From the NCBI RefSeq assembly GCF_040096055.1, contig NZ_JBBMFK010000013.1, positions 50,481 through 114,480 on the forward strand: 64,000 nt of DNA. Reading direction: 5' to 3'. This document shows, piece after piece, positions 16,359 to 25,457 of the stretch (position 1 is the first letter of the stretch; each line of letters starts with the position of its first letter). Below the pieces are notes generated by a model. It saw only the letters and a program-made list of their open reading frames with translations, did not search any database and was not told the origin of the DNA. The translations under genes and the position numbers were made by a program. The DNA comes from Pseudoflavonifractor intestinihominis (GTDB lineage: Bacteria > Bacillota > Clostridia > Oscillospirales > Oscillospiraceae).

Positions 16359-17795
16359 TTATCCCTCCGTAGGCTGAATCCAGGGGGCGTAGGTCTGCCA
16401 GAAGTAGTCCCGGCGGTACCGGTCCAGGACCCCCTCCGGCACGCAGATGAAAAAGTCCGCCCCGTCCCGCAGGCCGTCCCCTGCCACATAGGCCGCCGGG
16501 TCCTCACCGGTAAGGATCAGGCGCTCCAGGGCCGTACAGCCGGAGAACATACCGTCGTACAGAATCCCAATATTGGGCTGAACCGTAATTTCATGGATTT
16601 TGGTATTTCCTTCAAATAATGTTTTGTCTATCCCCACCACCGGCTCTCCCTCATAGCTGCCCGGCAGGGTGAGGGATTGGGCGGCCTGTCCCTCCGCCGT
16701 CAGACCGGACAAAATCCAGCCTTCCTCTGTATGCCGGTAGGTGAAGAGGGCGGCATCCGTGCTGTCCTCCGCCAGAGCCGACGCCCCCACAGCGGGCATG
16801 GCGGGCAGAGAAATCTCCGTGGGGGAGGTGTCCTTCAGATAGACCTTCAGGTCCTCAATGAGCAGCTTGGTGAACACCGTGGCGCCGCTGGCGTTGAGGT
16901 GGAAGTTGGTGTCGTAGAACCAGCCGCTGTCCAGGATACAGCGGTTTGGGTCCCCCAGGATCGGGAACAGAAGCTGTCCGTCCAGGTAGTCGTAGTAGGT
17001 ATCCACCGCTGTCTGGTCGGTGTCCGGCTCCAGGGCGGCGGCGTTCATGGGCGGGAAGTGGTAGACCACCTTGGCCCCCTTGGCCACCACCGCCCGGGCG
17101 AAGTCGTTGAGGGCGTCGACAAAGTCCTCCGCAATGACGTCCCGGGAGAAGGAGATGAGGTCGTTGGGGTTGTACCCTCCGGACATGATGTTGGCTGTCC
17201 GGTCCGGGTAAATGATATCGCCGTACCCGTCAAAGGAGGACCGGGCGTACACCCCCTCCGGCTCCGGGGACCCGAATAGGGTATACCACAGCTTTTTCCC
17301 CGCAAAGGCGGGGAAGGATGCGGCCAGGGACTCGTACCGGCTGGAGTGGACGGCGGACAGCAGATCAAAGGCGCCGTCCGCCGCCTGCCAGGCCAGCTCG
17401 CCGGAGAAATAGCAGGACAGGGTCTGGGCGCTCTGTTCCGGGGCGATGATGAAGATGTCGCCCGCCCTGGCCTGGGTCTGGGCCCAGTCCAGCATGACCA
17501 CCGTGCCTATGCCGGCGTACATGCCGAAGTCCACCACCTGATAGCCGGGGAGGTACTCCTCCACCAGGCCGCTCTTCAGGGCGAAGGGCACGCTGCTGCC
17601 CCCCACCACGACGATGCGGGGCCCCTCTGTGTCCTCCAGCCGCTCCATCTTGTACTTCATCTCGCCCAGAAAGGTATCCCCGTACTGGGGCGGCAGGGCG
17701 AAGCCGAAGAGGAGCAGCAGCCCGGCCAGCAGGCACAGCGCCGCCGCCAGCAGGCCGCAGAGGGCCGCCGGGGAGGGCGTTTTTCGCTGTTTCAT
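16359..17795 (-). CDS. SGNH-like acyltransferase/esterase partner with C-terminal LRR_5-like module
   Basis: 478 residues with one N-terminal membrane segment (residues about 12-33). The next domain has the SGNH block I pattern VVVGGSSVPFALKS with the candidate nucleophile Ser, and the block V-like DTNFHLNASG with an Asp-x-x-x-His pair, as in DltD/AlgJ/AlgX-type partners of MBOAT proteins. The C-terminal 130 residues hold a BspA-like leucine-rich repeat (IDKTLFEGNTKIHEITV, LYDGMFSGCTALERLIL). It follows the MBOAT gene by 12 bases. Together they should move acyl (probably acetyl) groups onto an extracellular polymer. The exact polymer is unknown. Confidence 0.78.
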   Translation of the reverse strand: MKQRKTPSPAALCGLLAAALCLLAGLLLLFGFALPPQYGDTFLGEMKYKMERLEDTEGPRIVVVGGSSVPFALKSGLVEEYLPGYQVVDFGMYAGIGTVVMLDWAQTQARAGDIFIIAPEQSAQTLSCYFSGELAWQAADGAFDLLSAVHSSRYESLAASFPAFAGKKLWYTLFGSPEPEGVYARSSFDGYGDIIYPDRTANIMSGGYNPNDLISFSRDVIAEDFVDALNDFARAVVAKGAKVVYHFPPMNAAALEPDTDQTAVDTYYDYLDGQLLFPILGDPNRCILDSGWFYDTNFHLNASGATVFTKLLIEDLKVYLKDTSPTEISLPAMPAVGASALAEDSTDAALFTYRHTEEGWILSGLTAEGQAAQSLTLPGSYEGEPVVGIDKTLFEGNTKIHEITVQPNIGILYDGMFSGCTALERLILTGEDPAAYVAGDGLRDGADFFICVPEGVLDRYRRDYFWQTYAPWIQPTEG

Positions 17796-17807
17796 GGCAT
17801 CCTCCCC

Positions 17808-19235
17808 CTAGAACTGAAAGTAGATGAAGGCAGTTGCCCCGTGCTCTGTCAGCACCAGGCAGCGGCAAGCCACAATGGCGACGGCCAGCAGGAAGTAGAG
17901 CAGAGGGACGGCATACCGCCCCTTTGTTCTGTTTTTCTCCACCTCCAGGGCGGGCAGCCGCTCCAGCATCGGCAGCAGGAGCACCAGCAGGCAGGCCAGT
18001 ATCAGCTCCACCCTGCCCATCCCCAGCCCGGTCAGGACGTTGGGGAGGCGGAAGTCGGTGAAGATGGAGCGGAGAATGAACACTGCCTGGGACAGGTCGG
18101 ACGCGCGGAAAAATACCCACGCAAAGCACACCAGCACCAGGGTAACCGCCCGGTGGAGTCCCCGGCCCAGGGACGAGGTGAGCTGCCGCCGGCCCAGCAG
18201 CAGGGTCTCCGCCACCAGGAACGCTCCGTGGAGCCCGCCCCACACCACAAAGGTCAGGTTGGCCCCGTGCCACAGGCCGCTGACCAGAAAGACCGCCAGG
18301 ATGTTGACGCACTGCCGGGCCAGCCCCCGGCGGCTGCCGCCCAGGGGGATGTACAGATAGTCGGTGAACCAGCGGGTCAGGCTGATGTGCCACCGCCGCC
18401 AGAAGTCCCGGATCGAGGAGGCGGCGTAGGGCTGCCGGAAGTTCTCGGTGAGCCGGATGCCCATGAGCCGGGCACAGCCCATGGCGATGTCGGAGTAGCC
18501 GGAGAAGTCACAGTAGATCTGCAGGGCAAAGAGCACGGTGGCCAGTACCATGGCCGCGCCCCCTGCCCCGGCGGCGTCCCCGTAGGCTGTATCCACAAAG
18601 GGAGCCAGAAAGTCGGAGATGAGCACCTTTTTGCCGTACCCCCGCACCAGAAACCGGACGCCCTGGGCGATGTCCTCCTGCTCCAGTGGGTTGGGGGCCT
18701 TCAGCTGGGGCAGCAGGTCGCCGGGGCGCTCAATGGGTCCGGCCACCAGCTGGGGGAAGAAGGAGACGAACAGGGCGTAGTATCCCAGGTGGCGCTCCGC
18801 CCGGATGGTGCCCCGATAGACGTCAAAGGTGTAGGACATGGTCTGGAACACATAGAAGGAGATGCCCATGGGCAGCAGCAGGTGGAAGCCGGTAAAGCCG
18901 CTCTCCACCCCGAACAGGCGCAGCAGGGAGAACACACCCCCCAGGGCAAAGTCCAGGTATTTGAAGAGAAAGAGAATGCCCAGACACACCGCTGCGTCCA
19001 GGGCCACCGCCCGGCGCTTCTGCTTTCTAGTCTCCGCCCTCTCAATGCGCAGGGCGCTGCCGTAGGACACCAGGGTGGTGAGCAAGATCAGGCTGAGCAG
19101 CCAGGGGCTGTGGCAGGCGTAGAAGAAATAGGAGGCGGGCAGGAGCGCCATCCACCGCTGCCGCCATGGGGTGAGCCGGTAGAGGGCCAGCACCGCCGGG
19201 AGAAAGAGGAGAAAGCCGGGGGACACAAAGCTCAT
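17808..19235 (-). CDS. MBOAT-family membrane O-acyltransferase (AlgI/DltB-like)
   Basis: 475 residues with about eleven hydrophobic segments. It carries the family signatures SFFPQLVAGPIERP, CDFSGYSDIAMG, FWRRWHISLTRW and the catalytic His in SGLWHGANLTFVVWG. AlgI/DltB-type proteins take an acyl group from a cytosolic carrier and pass it across the membrane to an SGNH-like partner that esterifies an external polymer. It overlaps the upstream small membrane gene by 4 bases (ATGA) and is followed after 12 bases by the SGNH gene. No DltA/DltC genes are nearby, so polysaccharide or peptidoglycan O-acetylation is more likely than teichoic acid alanylation. Confidence 0.92.
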   Translation of the reverse strand: MSFVSPGFLLFLPAVLALYRLTPWRQRWMALLPASYFFYACHSPWLLSLILLTTLVSYGSALRIERAETRKQKRRAVALDAAVCLGILFLFKYLDFALGGVFSLLRLFGVESGFTGFHLLLPMGISFYVFQTMSYTFDVYRGTIRAERHLGYYALFVSFFPQLVAGPIERPGDLLPQLKAPNPLEQEDIAQGVRFLVRGYGKKVLISDFLAPFVDTAYGDAAGAGGAAMVLATVLFALQIYCDFSGYSDIAMGCARLMGIRLTENFRQPYAASSIRDFWRRWHISLTRWFTDYLYIPLGGSRRGLARQCVNILAVFLVSGLWHGANLTFVVWGGLHGAFLVAETLLLGRRQLTSSLGRGLHRAVTLVLVCFAWVFFRASDLSQAVFILRSIFTDFRLPNVLTGLGMGRVELILACLLVLLLPMLERLPALEVEKNRTKGRYAVPLLYFLLAVAIVACRCLVLTEHGATAFIYFQF

Positions 19236-19477
19236 TTCTTCTCCCCCCTTGCCACAGTCAGAAAGCAGGTGAGGGCCGGGAGGAGCAGCAGGAGCAGGAT
19301 CTCCTCATAGGGCACCGAGCAGGCCAGCGCGGCCACCGCCATGGCCCCCACGGACACCGCCGCCAGCGCTGCCGCCGCCCCGCTGCCCCGGCGGAGCAGC
19401 CCGGCCAGGGCCGTCAATACCAGGGACAGTGCCAGTAGAATGGGGATCAGGGGGTACTGGAGAAAGACAAGGTTCAT
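19232..19477 (-). CDS. Small two- to three-span membrane protein of the O-acylation operon
   Basis: 81 residues, nearly all hydrophobic, with segments at about 5-27, 33-53 and 57-75, ending in Arg-Gly-Glu-Lys-Lys. It overlaps genes on both sides by 4 bases, so it is translationally coupled to the lipoprotein before it and the MBOAT after it. I recognise no family. It may play the role of small helper proteins such as DltX in dlt operons; that is a guess from position and size. Confidence 0.68.
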   Translation of the reverse strand: MNLVFLQYPLIPILLALSLVLTALAGLLRRGSGAAAALAAVSVGAMAVAALACSVPYEEILLLLLLPALTCFLTVARGEKK

Positions 19478-21279
19478 GCTCCTCCCTCCAGTGCCCGGCG
19501 CAGGTCGTCGATGACCTGCGCGGTGTGGATTTGCGCGCCCTCGGTGCTGAGATGGTTGTCGGTGGCGTAAAAGTACAGCGGGTCCATGAGGGAGGACTGG
19601 ATGTCGGAGATGACCGGGGCGTGGAGCTTCTGCCGGAACAGGGCGTCCAGCTCGGTGATGGACACCTCGGTGCTGTCCTCCGAGATGCTGGTGCGGCTGC
19701 GGGGGGAGTAGGTGAAGTACACCGACACGCCCTTGGCAGCAAAGCTGTCGTACATGGCGTTGATGCCCTGCCAGTCGGCCTCGGTGATGTGGCTGGCGTT
19801 ATAGAAGGCCCGCTTGATGCCGAAATTCTCCCCGGACAGGTTGTTCTCCCGGTAGAGGATGTAGTCCCCGTAGCGGTTATAGGTGGCCTGCTCCTGCCGG
19901 TTGCCGTCCTCGTCGTACAGGGCGGGGGAATCGGCGTAGGACCTGGGCTCCATGTCCGCCCGGGCGGCCTGGAAGGCCCCGAAGGCCCCCCAAAGGTTCG
20001 TAAATTCCCGGCAGTCCAGCAGGGCGAGCAGGTCGTAGTTGGATTCTGTCATGCAGAAGGTCTCCTTGTCCAGGGCGGTGCTGCCGCAGAACTGCTGCCC
20101 GATGGCGTCCAGCTCGGGGGAGTGGAGGAGGATATCCCCCTCCTTCATGTAGTGGAGGACGATCCTGGCCTGGGGTAGCATGTTGGCATAGGCGTACACC
20201 CCCATGTTCACCACCTCGTAGTCGGGAAATGCCTCAGCGAGCATGGGACTGTCGTACCCGAACCGGGCGGAGGAGCCGCAGAAGAGCACCAGCTTGTCCT
20301 CCTCCGCCACCGACCGGAGGTAGTCCGCCTTGTCGGGGAAGGTGTCGAAGTAGGTGCCGCTGTAGGCCGGGTCTTTCACTGCGTTGAGGTGGAGACGGGT
20401 GATGGCGTAGTCCCCCAAGGAGGCCTCGTCCACCTGCTCCAGGGTATCAAAGAGATAGAGGTGTTCCGCCGTCAGGGCGGAAAAAGCCCCGGGTTCCACG
20501 GCGGTCAGGGTGGGCGGCAGGGCCACGGTGTCCGCCGTCACGGCCCCAAAGGCCCCGGCGGCGATGGCGGTGACGGGCAGGCCGCCCAGGGTCTCAGGGA
20601 TGACCAGGTCGCCTTCCCTGCCGTCATAGCCGGTGATGACGGCGCCGCCGTCCCGCTCGGTCCAGGTGAAGGCCTCCTCCGGCGTACAGGGTAGCCACTG
20701 GGGATAGAGAGTCAAGGTCTCTTCCCCGTCCTCCCGGGCCCCCCGGCTGCCGAAGCCGATATGGACGCCGCTGCCGTCGGGCGCTGTGTTCCAGCCCACG
20801 GCCAGAAAGCCCTCTCTTGAAAATTGTCCCCGCCAGGGCAGGGTATTGGGGGACAGGCGGGGGCTGTCCTCCTGGACGGTGATGGTCTCCCCCTGCCCTT
20901 CTCCGGCGGTGTAGACCGTGGTGAGGGCGGGGGATGTGGTCAGCCGCACCACCGCAGGGTAGCGGACGTCGTGGAGGATAAGGTCGTAATAGTCGTAGCT
21001 GGCGGAATAGCCGGTCTTGCCCGACACGGTATACCGGTCAAAGCTGACCGTGGCGATCCGGCGGCCGGTGGGAACCCCCACCGTCACCGTCACATCCCCG
21101 CCCCGGGGCGTCTCATAGATCTGGTTGTAGAAAAACAGCTCCGGGTCGTCCTCAAAGACCACCGTGCAGGTGGACGCCCCCTCCCCGGCGGACACACAGC
21201 CCGACAGGAGGAGCACAGCGGCCACCGCCGCCCACAGCCATGAAAATTTCCTGCCGCCCACGGGAAAGCCCCCTTGCAT
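19474..21279 (-). CDS. Lipoprotein with InlB/LRR_5-like repeats and an SGNH-like domain
   Basis: 601 residues. A lipobox (LLLSGC, Cys at about residue 28) predicts a lipid anchor. Residues about 40-210 include an InlB B-repeat-like piece (VGWNTAPDGSG...LTLYPQW). An LRR_5-like piece follows (GLPVTAIAAGAFGAVTADTV). The C-terminal 270 residues look SGNH-like: LFCGSSARFGYDS (block I) and TDNHLSTEGAQIH (block V-like). The domain order is the reverse of the other SGNH protein in this operon. It starts 4 bases after the DeoR stop, so the two are co-transcribed. Confidence 0.74.
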   Translation of the reverse strand: MQGGFPVGGRKFSWLWAAVAAVLLLSGCVSAGEGASTCTVVFEDDPELFFYNQIYETPRGGDVTVTVGVPTGRRIATVSFDRYTVSGKTGYSASYDYYDLILHDVRYPAVVRLTTSPALTTVYTAGEGQGETITVQEDSPRLSPNTLPWRGQFSREGFLAVGWNTAPDGSGVHIGFGSRGAREDGEETLTLYPQWLPCTPEEAFTWTERDGGAVITGYDGREGDLVIPETLGGLPVTAIAAGAFGAVTADTVALPPTLTAVEPGAFSALTAEHLYLFDTLEQVDEASLGDYAITRLHLNAVKDPAYSGTYFDTFPDKADYLRSVAEEDKLVLFCGSSARFGYDSPMLAEAFPDYEVVNMGVYAYANMLPQARIVLHYMKEGDILLHSPELDAIGQQFCGSTALDKETFCMTESNYDLLALLDCREFTNLWGAFGAFQAARADMEPRSYADSPALYDEDGNRQEQATYNRYGDYILYRENNLSGENFGIKRAFYNASHITEADWQGINAMYDSFAAKGVSVYFTYSPRSRTSISEDSTEVSITELDALFRQKLHAPVISDIQSSLMDPLYFYATDNHLSTEGAQIHTAQVIDDLRRALEGGA

Positions 21280-21283
21280 CCGG

Positions 21284-22027
21284 TTAATGGTTGATGATCT
21301 CCAGCCCTTCCGCCCGGAAAGGGGTCAGCACCTCATCCTCCGCGTCGGTGAAGATACAGTCGTACTTCCGCAGGCCCACAGTGCGGTAGGGGGACCGAAG
21401 GCTGAACTTGGTCTTGTCCGTGATGAGGATACACCGGTCGGACAGCTCCATGGCCGTGACCTTCAGCTCCTTCACCGGCAGGGAGTTCTCATAGGTGCCC
21501 TCCATGTCGATGGAGGCGCAGGAGCAGAGCATCAGATCGAACCGGAACCCCCGCAGGGTGTTGCAGGCCATGCTGCCGGTAAACCCGGTGTTGGCCTTCA
21601 GCTCTCCGCCGGGCATGATGACCTGCACGTCGTCCTGCTGGGCCAGCCAGGTGGCCGCCTGGATGCCGTTGGTCACCGCCACCTTGTGCCGCAGGTTCAT
21701 GCGCTGCACCAGGGCCAGGCAGGTGGAGGAGTTGTCGATGAAAATGGTGTGGAAGTCGGGCAGGTGGGGCAGGGCGATGGAGGCCGTCACCTCCTTGCCG
21801 GTGGCGTTCACCTCCTGCCGGACAAAGATGGACACCTCCTCCGAGCCGTCGGCATACATGGCCCCGCCGTGGGTCCGGCGCAGCAGCCCCAGACGCTGCA
21901 TCTCATTCAGGTCCCGGCGTACCGTGGCCTCGCTGACATACACCATTTTGCTCAAATCTGCAACTGTTGCGCGTTTGTGCATTTTAAGGTAGTCCAGGAT
22001 CAGGTCAAAACGTTCGTTCGTATGCAT
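21284..22027 (-). CDS. DeoR-family transcriptional regulator
   Basis: 247 residues. The N-terminal winged helix reads ERFDLILDYLKMHKRATVADLSKMVYVSEATVRRDLNEMQ with the DeoR signature, then a ribose-5-phosphate-isomerase-like sensor domain (FIDNSSTCLALV, VTNGIQAATWL, MPGGELKANTGFTG). Such regulators usually repress sugar genes and are released by a phosphorylated sugar. ATG at 22027 has AGGGGG 8 bases upstream; the frame runs on to 22063 without a better RBS. It is first in the O-acylation operon and divergent from the GH3/rhamnose locus, so it could act on either or both. Rhamnulose-phosphate as effector is inference only. Confidence 0.88.
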   Translation of the reverse strand: MHTNERFDLILDYLKMHKRATVADLSKMVYVSEATVRRDLNEMQRLGLLRRTHGGAMYADGSEEVSIFVRQEVNATGKEVTASIALPHLPDFHTIFIDNSSTCLALVQRMNLRHKVAVTNGIQAATWLAQQDDVQVIMPGGELKANTGFTGSMACNTLRGFRFDLMLCSCASIDMEGTYENSLPVKELKVTAMELSDRCILITDKTKFSLRSPYRTVGLRKYDCIFTDAEDEVLTPFRAEGLEIINH

Positions 22028-22053
22028 AATTAAGCCCCCTGTATTTGGTCGAT

Positions 22054-22082
22054 ATTGTATCATTCGGTCATTTTGTTGTCAA
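22054..22082 (-). promoter_or_regulatory. Promoter of the DeoR/O-acylation operon
   Basis: Minus strand TTGACA (22077-22082), 17-base spacer, TACAAT (22054-22059), a near-consensus promoter 27 bases before the start codon. Confidence 0.8.
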
Positions 22083-22232
22083 CGGGCTCTTGTTTTTGGA
22101 ATATTATGGATACCGTTACCGGACACAGTGTCTACTTTTCCCCTCCCATTTTGTCCATTTATGCTCATTTACGTTCAATTGCCTCAAAAAGTATGTTGTT
22201 CTTTCTACTTCTTGGATATTATCGCTAAATTG

Positions 22233-22261
22233 TGGACAAAAGATTACCTCAGTGTTATAAT
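22233..22261 (+). promoter_or_regulatory. Promoter of the GH3/rhamnoside locus
   Basis: TGGACA (22233-22238), 17-base spacer, TATAAT (22256-22261). The AT-rich stretch 22100-22232 between this and the divergent promoter is a plausible place for DeoR binding, but I can define no clear operator. Confidence 0.7.
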
Positions 22262-22314
22262 TTCTCACAACAGAACGGCCGTTAATGTTCATGCTACTAT
22301 GGGGAGGAAAAATG

Positions 22315-25300
22315 ATGAAAGCGAAACGAATTGCACCCGTCATGAGAGGCCTTTCGGCGGTCATGGCCTCCGTGCTTGCCCTGTCCGTCGTGGGCACCGG
22401 CATCGCGGAGGGCTATCGTTCAGCGCTGGACGGCTTCCTTGGCACCAGCAGCTACATTACCCTTACCGATGAGGATTCCGCCCGCTTCAAGAGCGACTAC
22501 GCCACCATCGACGAGATGAAGGCCGCCGCCAAGGACATCGCCATCAAGGAGGGCGAAGAGGGCACCGTTATCATGAAGAACGACAACGATGTGCTGCCCC
22601 TGGCCTCCGACGCCACCGTGGCCCTCTTCGGCCTGGCCGCCTACGCTCCCTATCCCTACACCAGCGGCGACCACAAGGCCGGCAACGCCGACGCGGTTGA
22701 CCTGGTCCAGGCCCTCACCGACGCGGGCGTGCAGATCAACGAGACGGTCAAGGACTTCTACACCAACAACATTCTCAACAAGCACACCGAGGAAGTGCCC
22801 AACCAGTGGACCGGCGAGATGGAGACCAGCGTGGCCTATGACCACATCTACGTGGCCTCCCCCGGCGACATGACCACCTATCAGATCGCCGAAGTACCCC
22901 CCACGGAGTACGAGGCCCTGGGCGCTCCCGCCGACTGGAAGAGCCAGGTGGACAAGGACAACACCATCGGCATCTGCGTGTTCGCCCGGGGCGCCGGCGA
23001 GGGCAACACCTATATGCCCGGCTCCGCCGTCAACTACGCCGGCAAGGAGACCGGCGAGGACCCCCTGGCCCTGAGCGAGGATGAGCTGGCCGTCATCGAC
23101 GTGGCCAAGGAGACCTGCTCCAAGGTCATCGTCCTCCTGAACACCGGCAACACCATGGTCATCAAGGATATCGCCGCCGGCGGCGCCCACGAGGTGGACG
23201 GCATCGCCTACATCGGCTGCCTCAACGACTACCAGTCCATCGGCGTGGTGAAGGTGCTCACCGGCCAGGTCAACGCCACCGGCGCCCTGCCCGACACCTA
23301 TGTGGCCGACAACGCCTCCATCCCCGCTGTCATGAACTTCGGCGGCGGCTACTACGCCGACTACGAGATCGTGGGCAGCGACGGCGACGACCCCCGCTAT
23401 CCCGGCGTGGAGATCGCCAACACCACTGCCGGCTCCTTCGGCGGCAGCGACACCTACAACGGCGGCTACTACATCGTGGAGGCCGAGGGCATCTACGTGG
23501 GCTACAAGTACTACGAGACCCGGTACTACGACTCCATTATGAACCCCGAGTCCGGCGCCAACTCCGGCGCGGGCGCCACCCAGGACAGCACCTGGGACTA
23601 CAATAAGGAAGTTATCTACTCCTTCGGCCACGGTCTGAGCTATCTGGACTACACCCAGACCCTGAAGAGCGTGGACGTGGACCGCACCCCCGACGGCAAC
23701 ATCACCGCCGTGGTGGAGATCAAGAACAACAGCGACCAGGACGGCTATTTCCTGGCTCAGCTCTATGTCCAGCAGCCCTACACCGACTACGACAAGCAGA
23801 ACAATGTGGAGAAGTCCGCGGTGATGTTCCTCAACTCCGCCAAGACCGAGGTGGCCGCCAACAGCACTGCCGAAGTCACCATCACCATCCCCACCAAGTA
23901 CCTGGCCAGCTATGACTACACCAATGCCAAGACCTACATCCTGGACGCCGGTGACTACTACTTCACCGCCGCTGCCGGCGCCCACGAGGCCGTGAACAAC
24001 ATTCTGGCCGCCCAGGGCAAGACCACCGCCGACGGCATGGATGCCGAGGCCACCGGCAACACCCAGGTGTGGAGCCTGGGCGAGCTGGACAAGACCACCT
24101 TTGCCGTTGAGAACGGCGTGGCCGTCACCAACGTGGCCGACGACGCCGATCTGAACTACTGGACCGGCGAGGACACTGTCACCTACCTGTCCCGCAGCGA
24201 CTGGGAGGGCACCTATCCCATCAACTACAACGAGGTGGCCATCACCATCGGCGACAGCCCCAAGGCCGACGAGTGGATCGCCGAGCTCCGCGGCCAGACC
24301 TACACCATCCAGACCGACAGCCCCGCCACCGAGGGCGGCGACAAGGGCGTCCGCTTTGACACCACCAACATCCAGTACGACCAGCTGAGCGATGTCAACG
24401 ACCCCTTCTGGGATACCCTGGTGTCCTCCATCACCATCGACGAGGCCGTGGGCGCCGTCATCCACGGCGGCAGCCAGTCCGACGTACTGACCAACGTGGA
24501 CAACCCCGTGGTCATCCAGAACGAGGGCGTCAGCGGCTTCACCGCCACCTACACCGACGAGACCACCGGTGAGACCTACCGCTTCAACGTCCACTCCCAG
24601 ACCCTGCTGGGCTCCTCCTTCAACCCCGACCTGGCCTATGAGTGGGGCCGCATTGAGGGCAACTCCGGCCTGTGGCTCAATCGCTACCACCTGTGGGGCG
24701 TGGGCCTGACCCAGCGCCGCACCCCCTACAACGGCCGTAACTACGAGTACATCTCCGAGGATCCCATGCTCACCAACCGGATGGGCTACGGCGTGCTCCA
24801 GGGCTGCGCCGACATGGGCATCATCAACGGTCCCAAGCACATGGGCTTCAACGACCAGGAGCACAACCGCGGCGGCATCTCCGCCTACATGAACGAGCAG
24901 AAGTTCCGCGAGACCGACCTGCGCTGCTTCCAGGGCGGCCTGGAGGACGCTGACGGCATGGGCGTCATGATCGCCTTCAACCGTATCGGCGCCACCAACG
25001 CCTCCCACCACGTGGGCATGCTCCAGACCATTCTCCGGGGCGAGTGGGGCTACACCGGCCTCATCTCCACCGATATGATGAACAACAAGTACTACTTTAA
25101 CGCCGAGTCCATGGTCATGGCCGGTATCACCCAGGTGGCCGACTTCGCCACCGAGGACAACCACATCAACCTGGGCGAGGGCGGCGTGGACGCCACCTGG
25201 CCCTACATCTCCGTGGATACCGTCAAGAACGACTCCACTCTGGTGGAGCAGGCCAGAGAGAACCTGAAGTACCAGCTCTACACCTTCGCCACCAGCGCCA

Positions 25301-25455
25301 TCATGAACGTGTCCACCGAGAAGGTCAACACCTGGTGGGACAACGCCCTGGCCGCCATCACCTACACCAGCGGCGCGCTGGCCGTGATCACCGGCGTGGC
25401 CTGGCTGGCCCTGACCCTGGTGCCTGAGAAGAAGAAGAAGAAGGAGGAGGTATAA
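22315..25455 (+). CDS. Membrane-anchored, domain-permuted GH3 glycosidase
   Basis: 1046 residues with a signal-anchor at the N-terminus (about residues 10-35) and a C-terminal membrane helix (ALAVITGVAWLALTLV) followed by a Lys/Glu tail. The GH3 C-terminal domain comes first (VIMKNDNDVLPLASDATVALFG), then a fibronectin III-like part (about 440-570), and the GH3 barrel comes last (GPKHMGFNDQEHNR, MIAFNRIGATN, GYTGLISTDMMN). Asp920 in STDM is the predicted nucleophile. This inverted order is known from Ruminococcus albus and Butyrivibrio beta-glucosidases. Start: two ATGs (22312, 22315) follow GGGGAGG; 22315 gives 7-base spacing. The exact sugar released is unknown; context suggests removal of glucose or similar from rhamnosylated glycosides. 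Confidence 0.85.
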   Translation: MKAKRIAPVMRGLSAVMASVLALSVVGTGIAEGYRSALDGFLGTSSYITLTDEDSARFKSDYATIDEMKAAAKDIAIKEGEEGTVIMKNDNDVLPLASDATVALFGLAAYAPYPYTSGDHKAGNADAVDLVQALTDAGVQINETVKDFYTNNILNKHTEEVPNQWTGEMETSVAYDHIYVASPGDMTTYQIAEVPPTEYEALGAPADWKSQVDKDNTIGICVFARGAGEGNTYMPGSAVNYAGKETGEDPLALSEDELAVIDVAKETCSKVIVLLNTGNTMVIKDIAAGGAHEVDGIAYIGCLNDYQSIGVVKVLTGQVNATGALPDTYVADNASIPAVMNFGGGYYADYEIVGSDGDDPRYPGVEIANTTAGSFGGSDTYNGGYYIVEAEGIYVGYKYYETRYYDSIMNPESGANSGAGATQDSTWDYNKEVIYSFGHGLSYLDYTQTLKSVDVDRTPDGNITAVVEIKNNSDQDGYFLAQLYVQQPYTDYDKQNNVEKSAVMFLNSAKTEVAANSTAEVTITIPTKYLASYDYTNAKTYILDAGDYYFTAAAGAHEAVNNILAAQGKTTADGMDAEATGNTQVWSLGELDKTTFAVENGVAVTNVADDADLNYWTGEDTVTYLSRSDWEGTYPINYNEVAITIGDSPKADEWIAELRGQTYTIQTDSPATEGGDKGVRFDTTNIQYDQLSDVNDPFWDTLVSSITIDEAVGAVIHGGSQSDVLTNVDNPVVIQNEGVSGFTATYTDETTGETYRFNVHSQTLLGSSFNPDLAYEWGRIEGNSGLWLNRYHLWGVGLTQRRTPYNGRNYEYISEDPMLTNRMGYGVLQGCADMGIINGPKHMGFNDQEHNRGGISAYMNEQKFRETDLRCFQGGLEDADGMGVMIAFNRIGATNASHHVGMLQTILRGEWGYTGLISTDMMNNKYYFNAESMVMAGITQVADFATEDNHINLGEGGVDATWPYISVDTVKNDSTLVEQARENLKYQLYTFATSAIMNVSTEKVNTWWDNALAAITYTSGALAVITGVAWLALTLVPEKKKKKEEV

Positions 25456-25457
25456 CC

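Noticed and set aside
17346..19310. 654-codon plus-strand frame over the MBOAT gene
   Set aside because: Gln/Gly/His-rich antisense shadow of a membrane protein.
22420..25164. 914-codon open frame on the minus strand across the GH3 gene
   Set aside because: Its product is Gly/Val/His/Leu-rich with no family signal, and the GH3 frame on the plus strand has clear domains. Long antisense frames are expected in GC-rich genes with G/C third positions.
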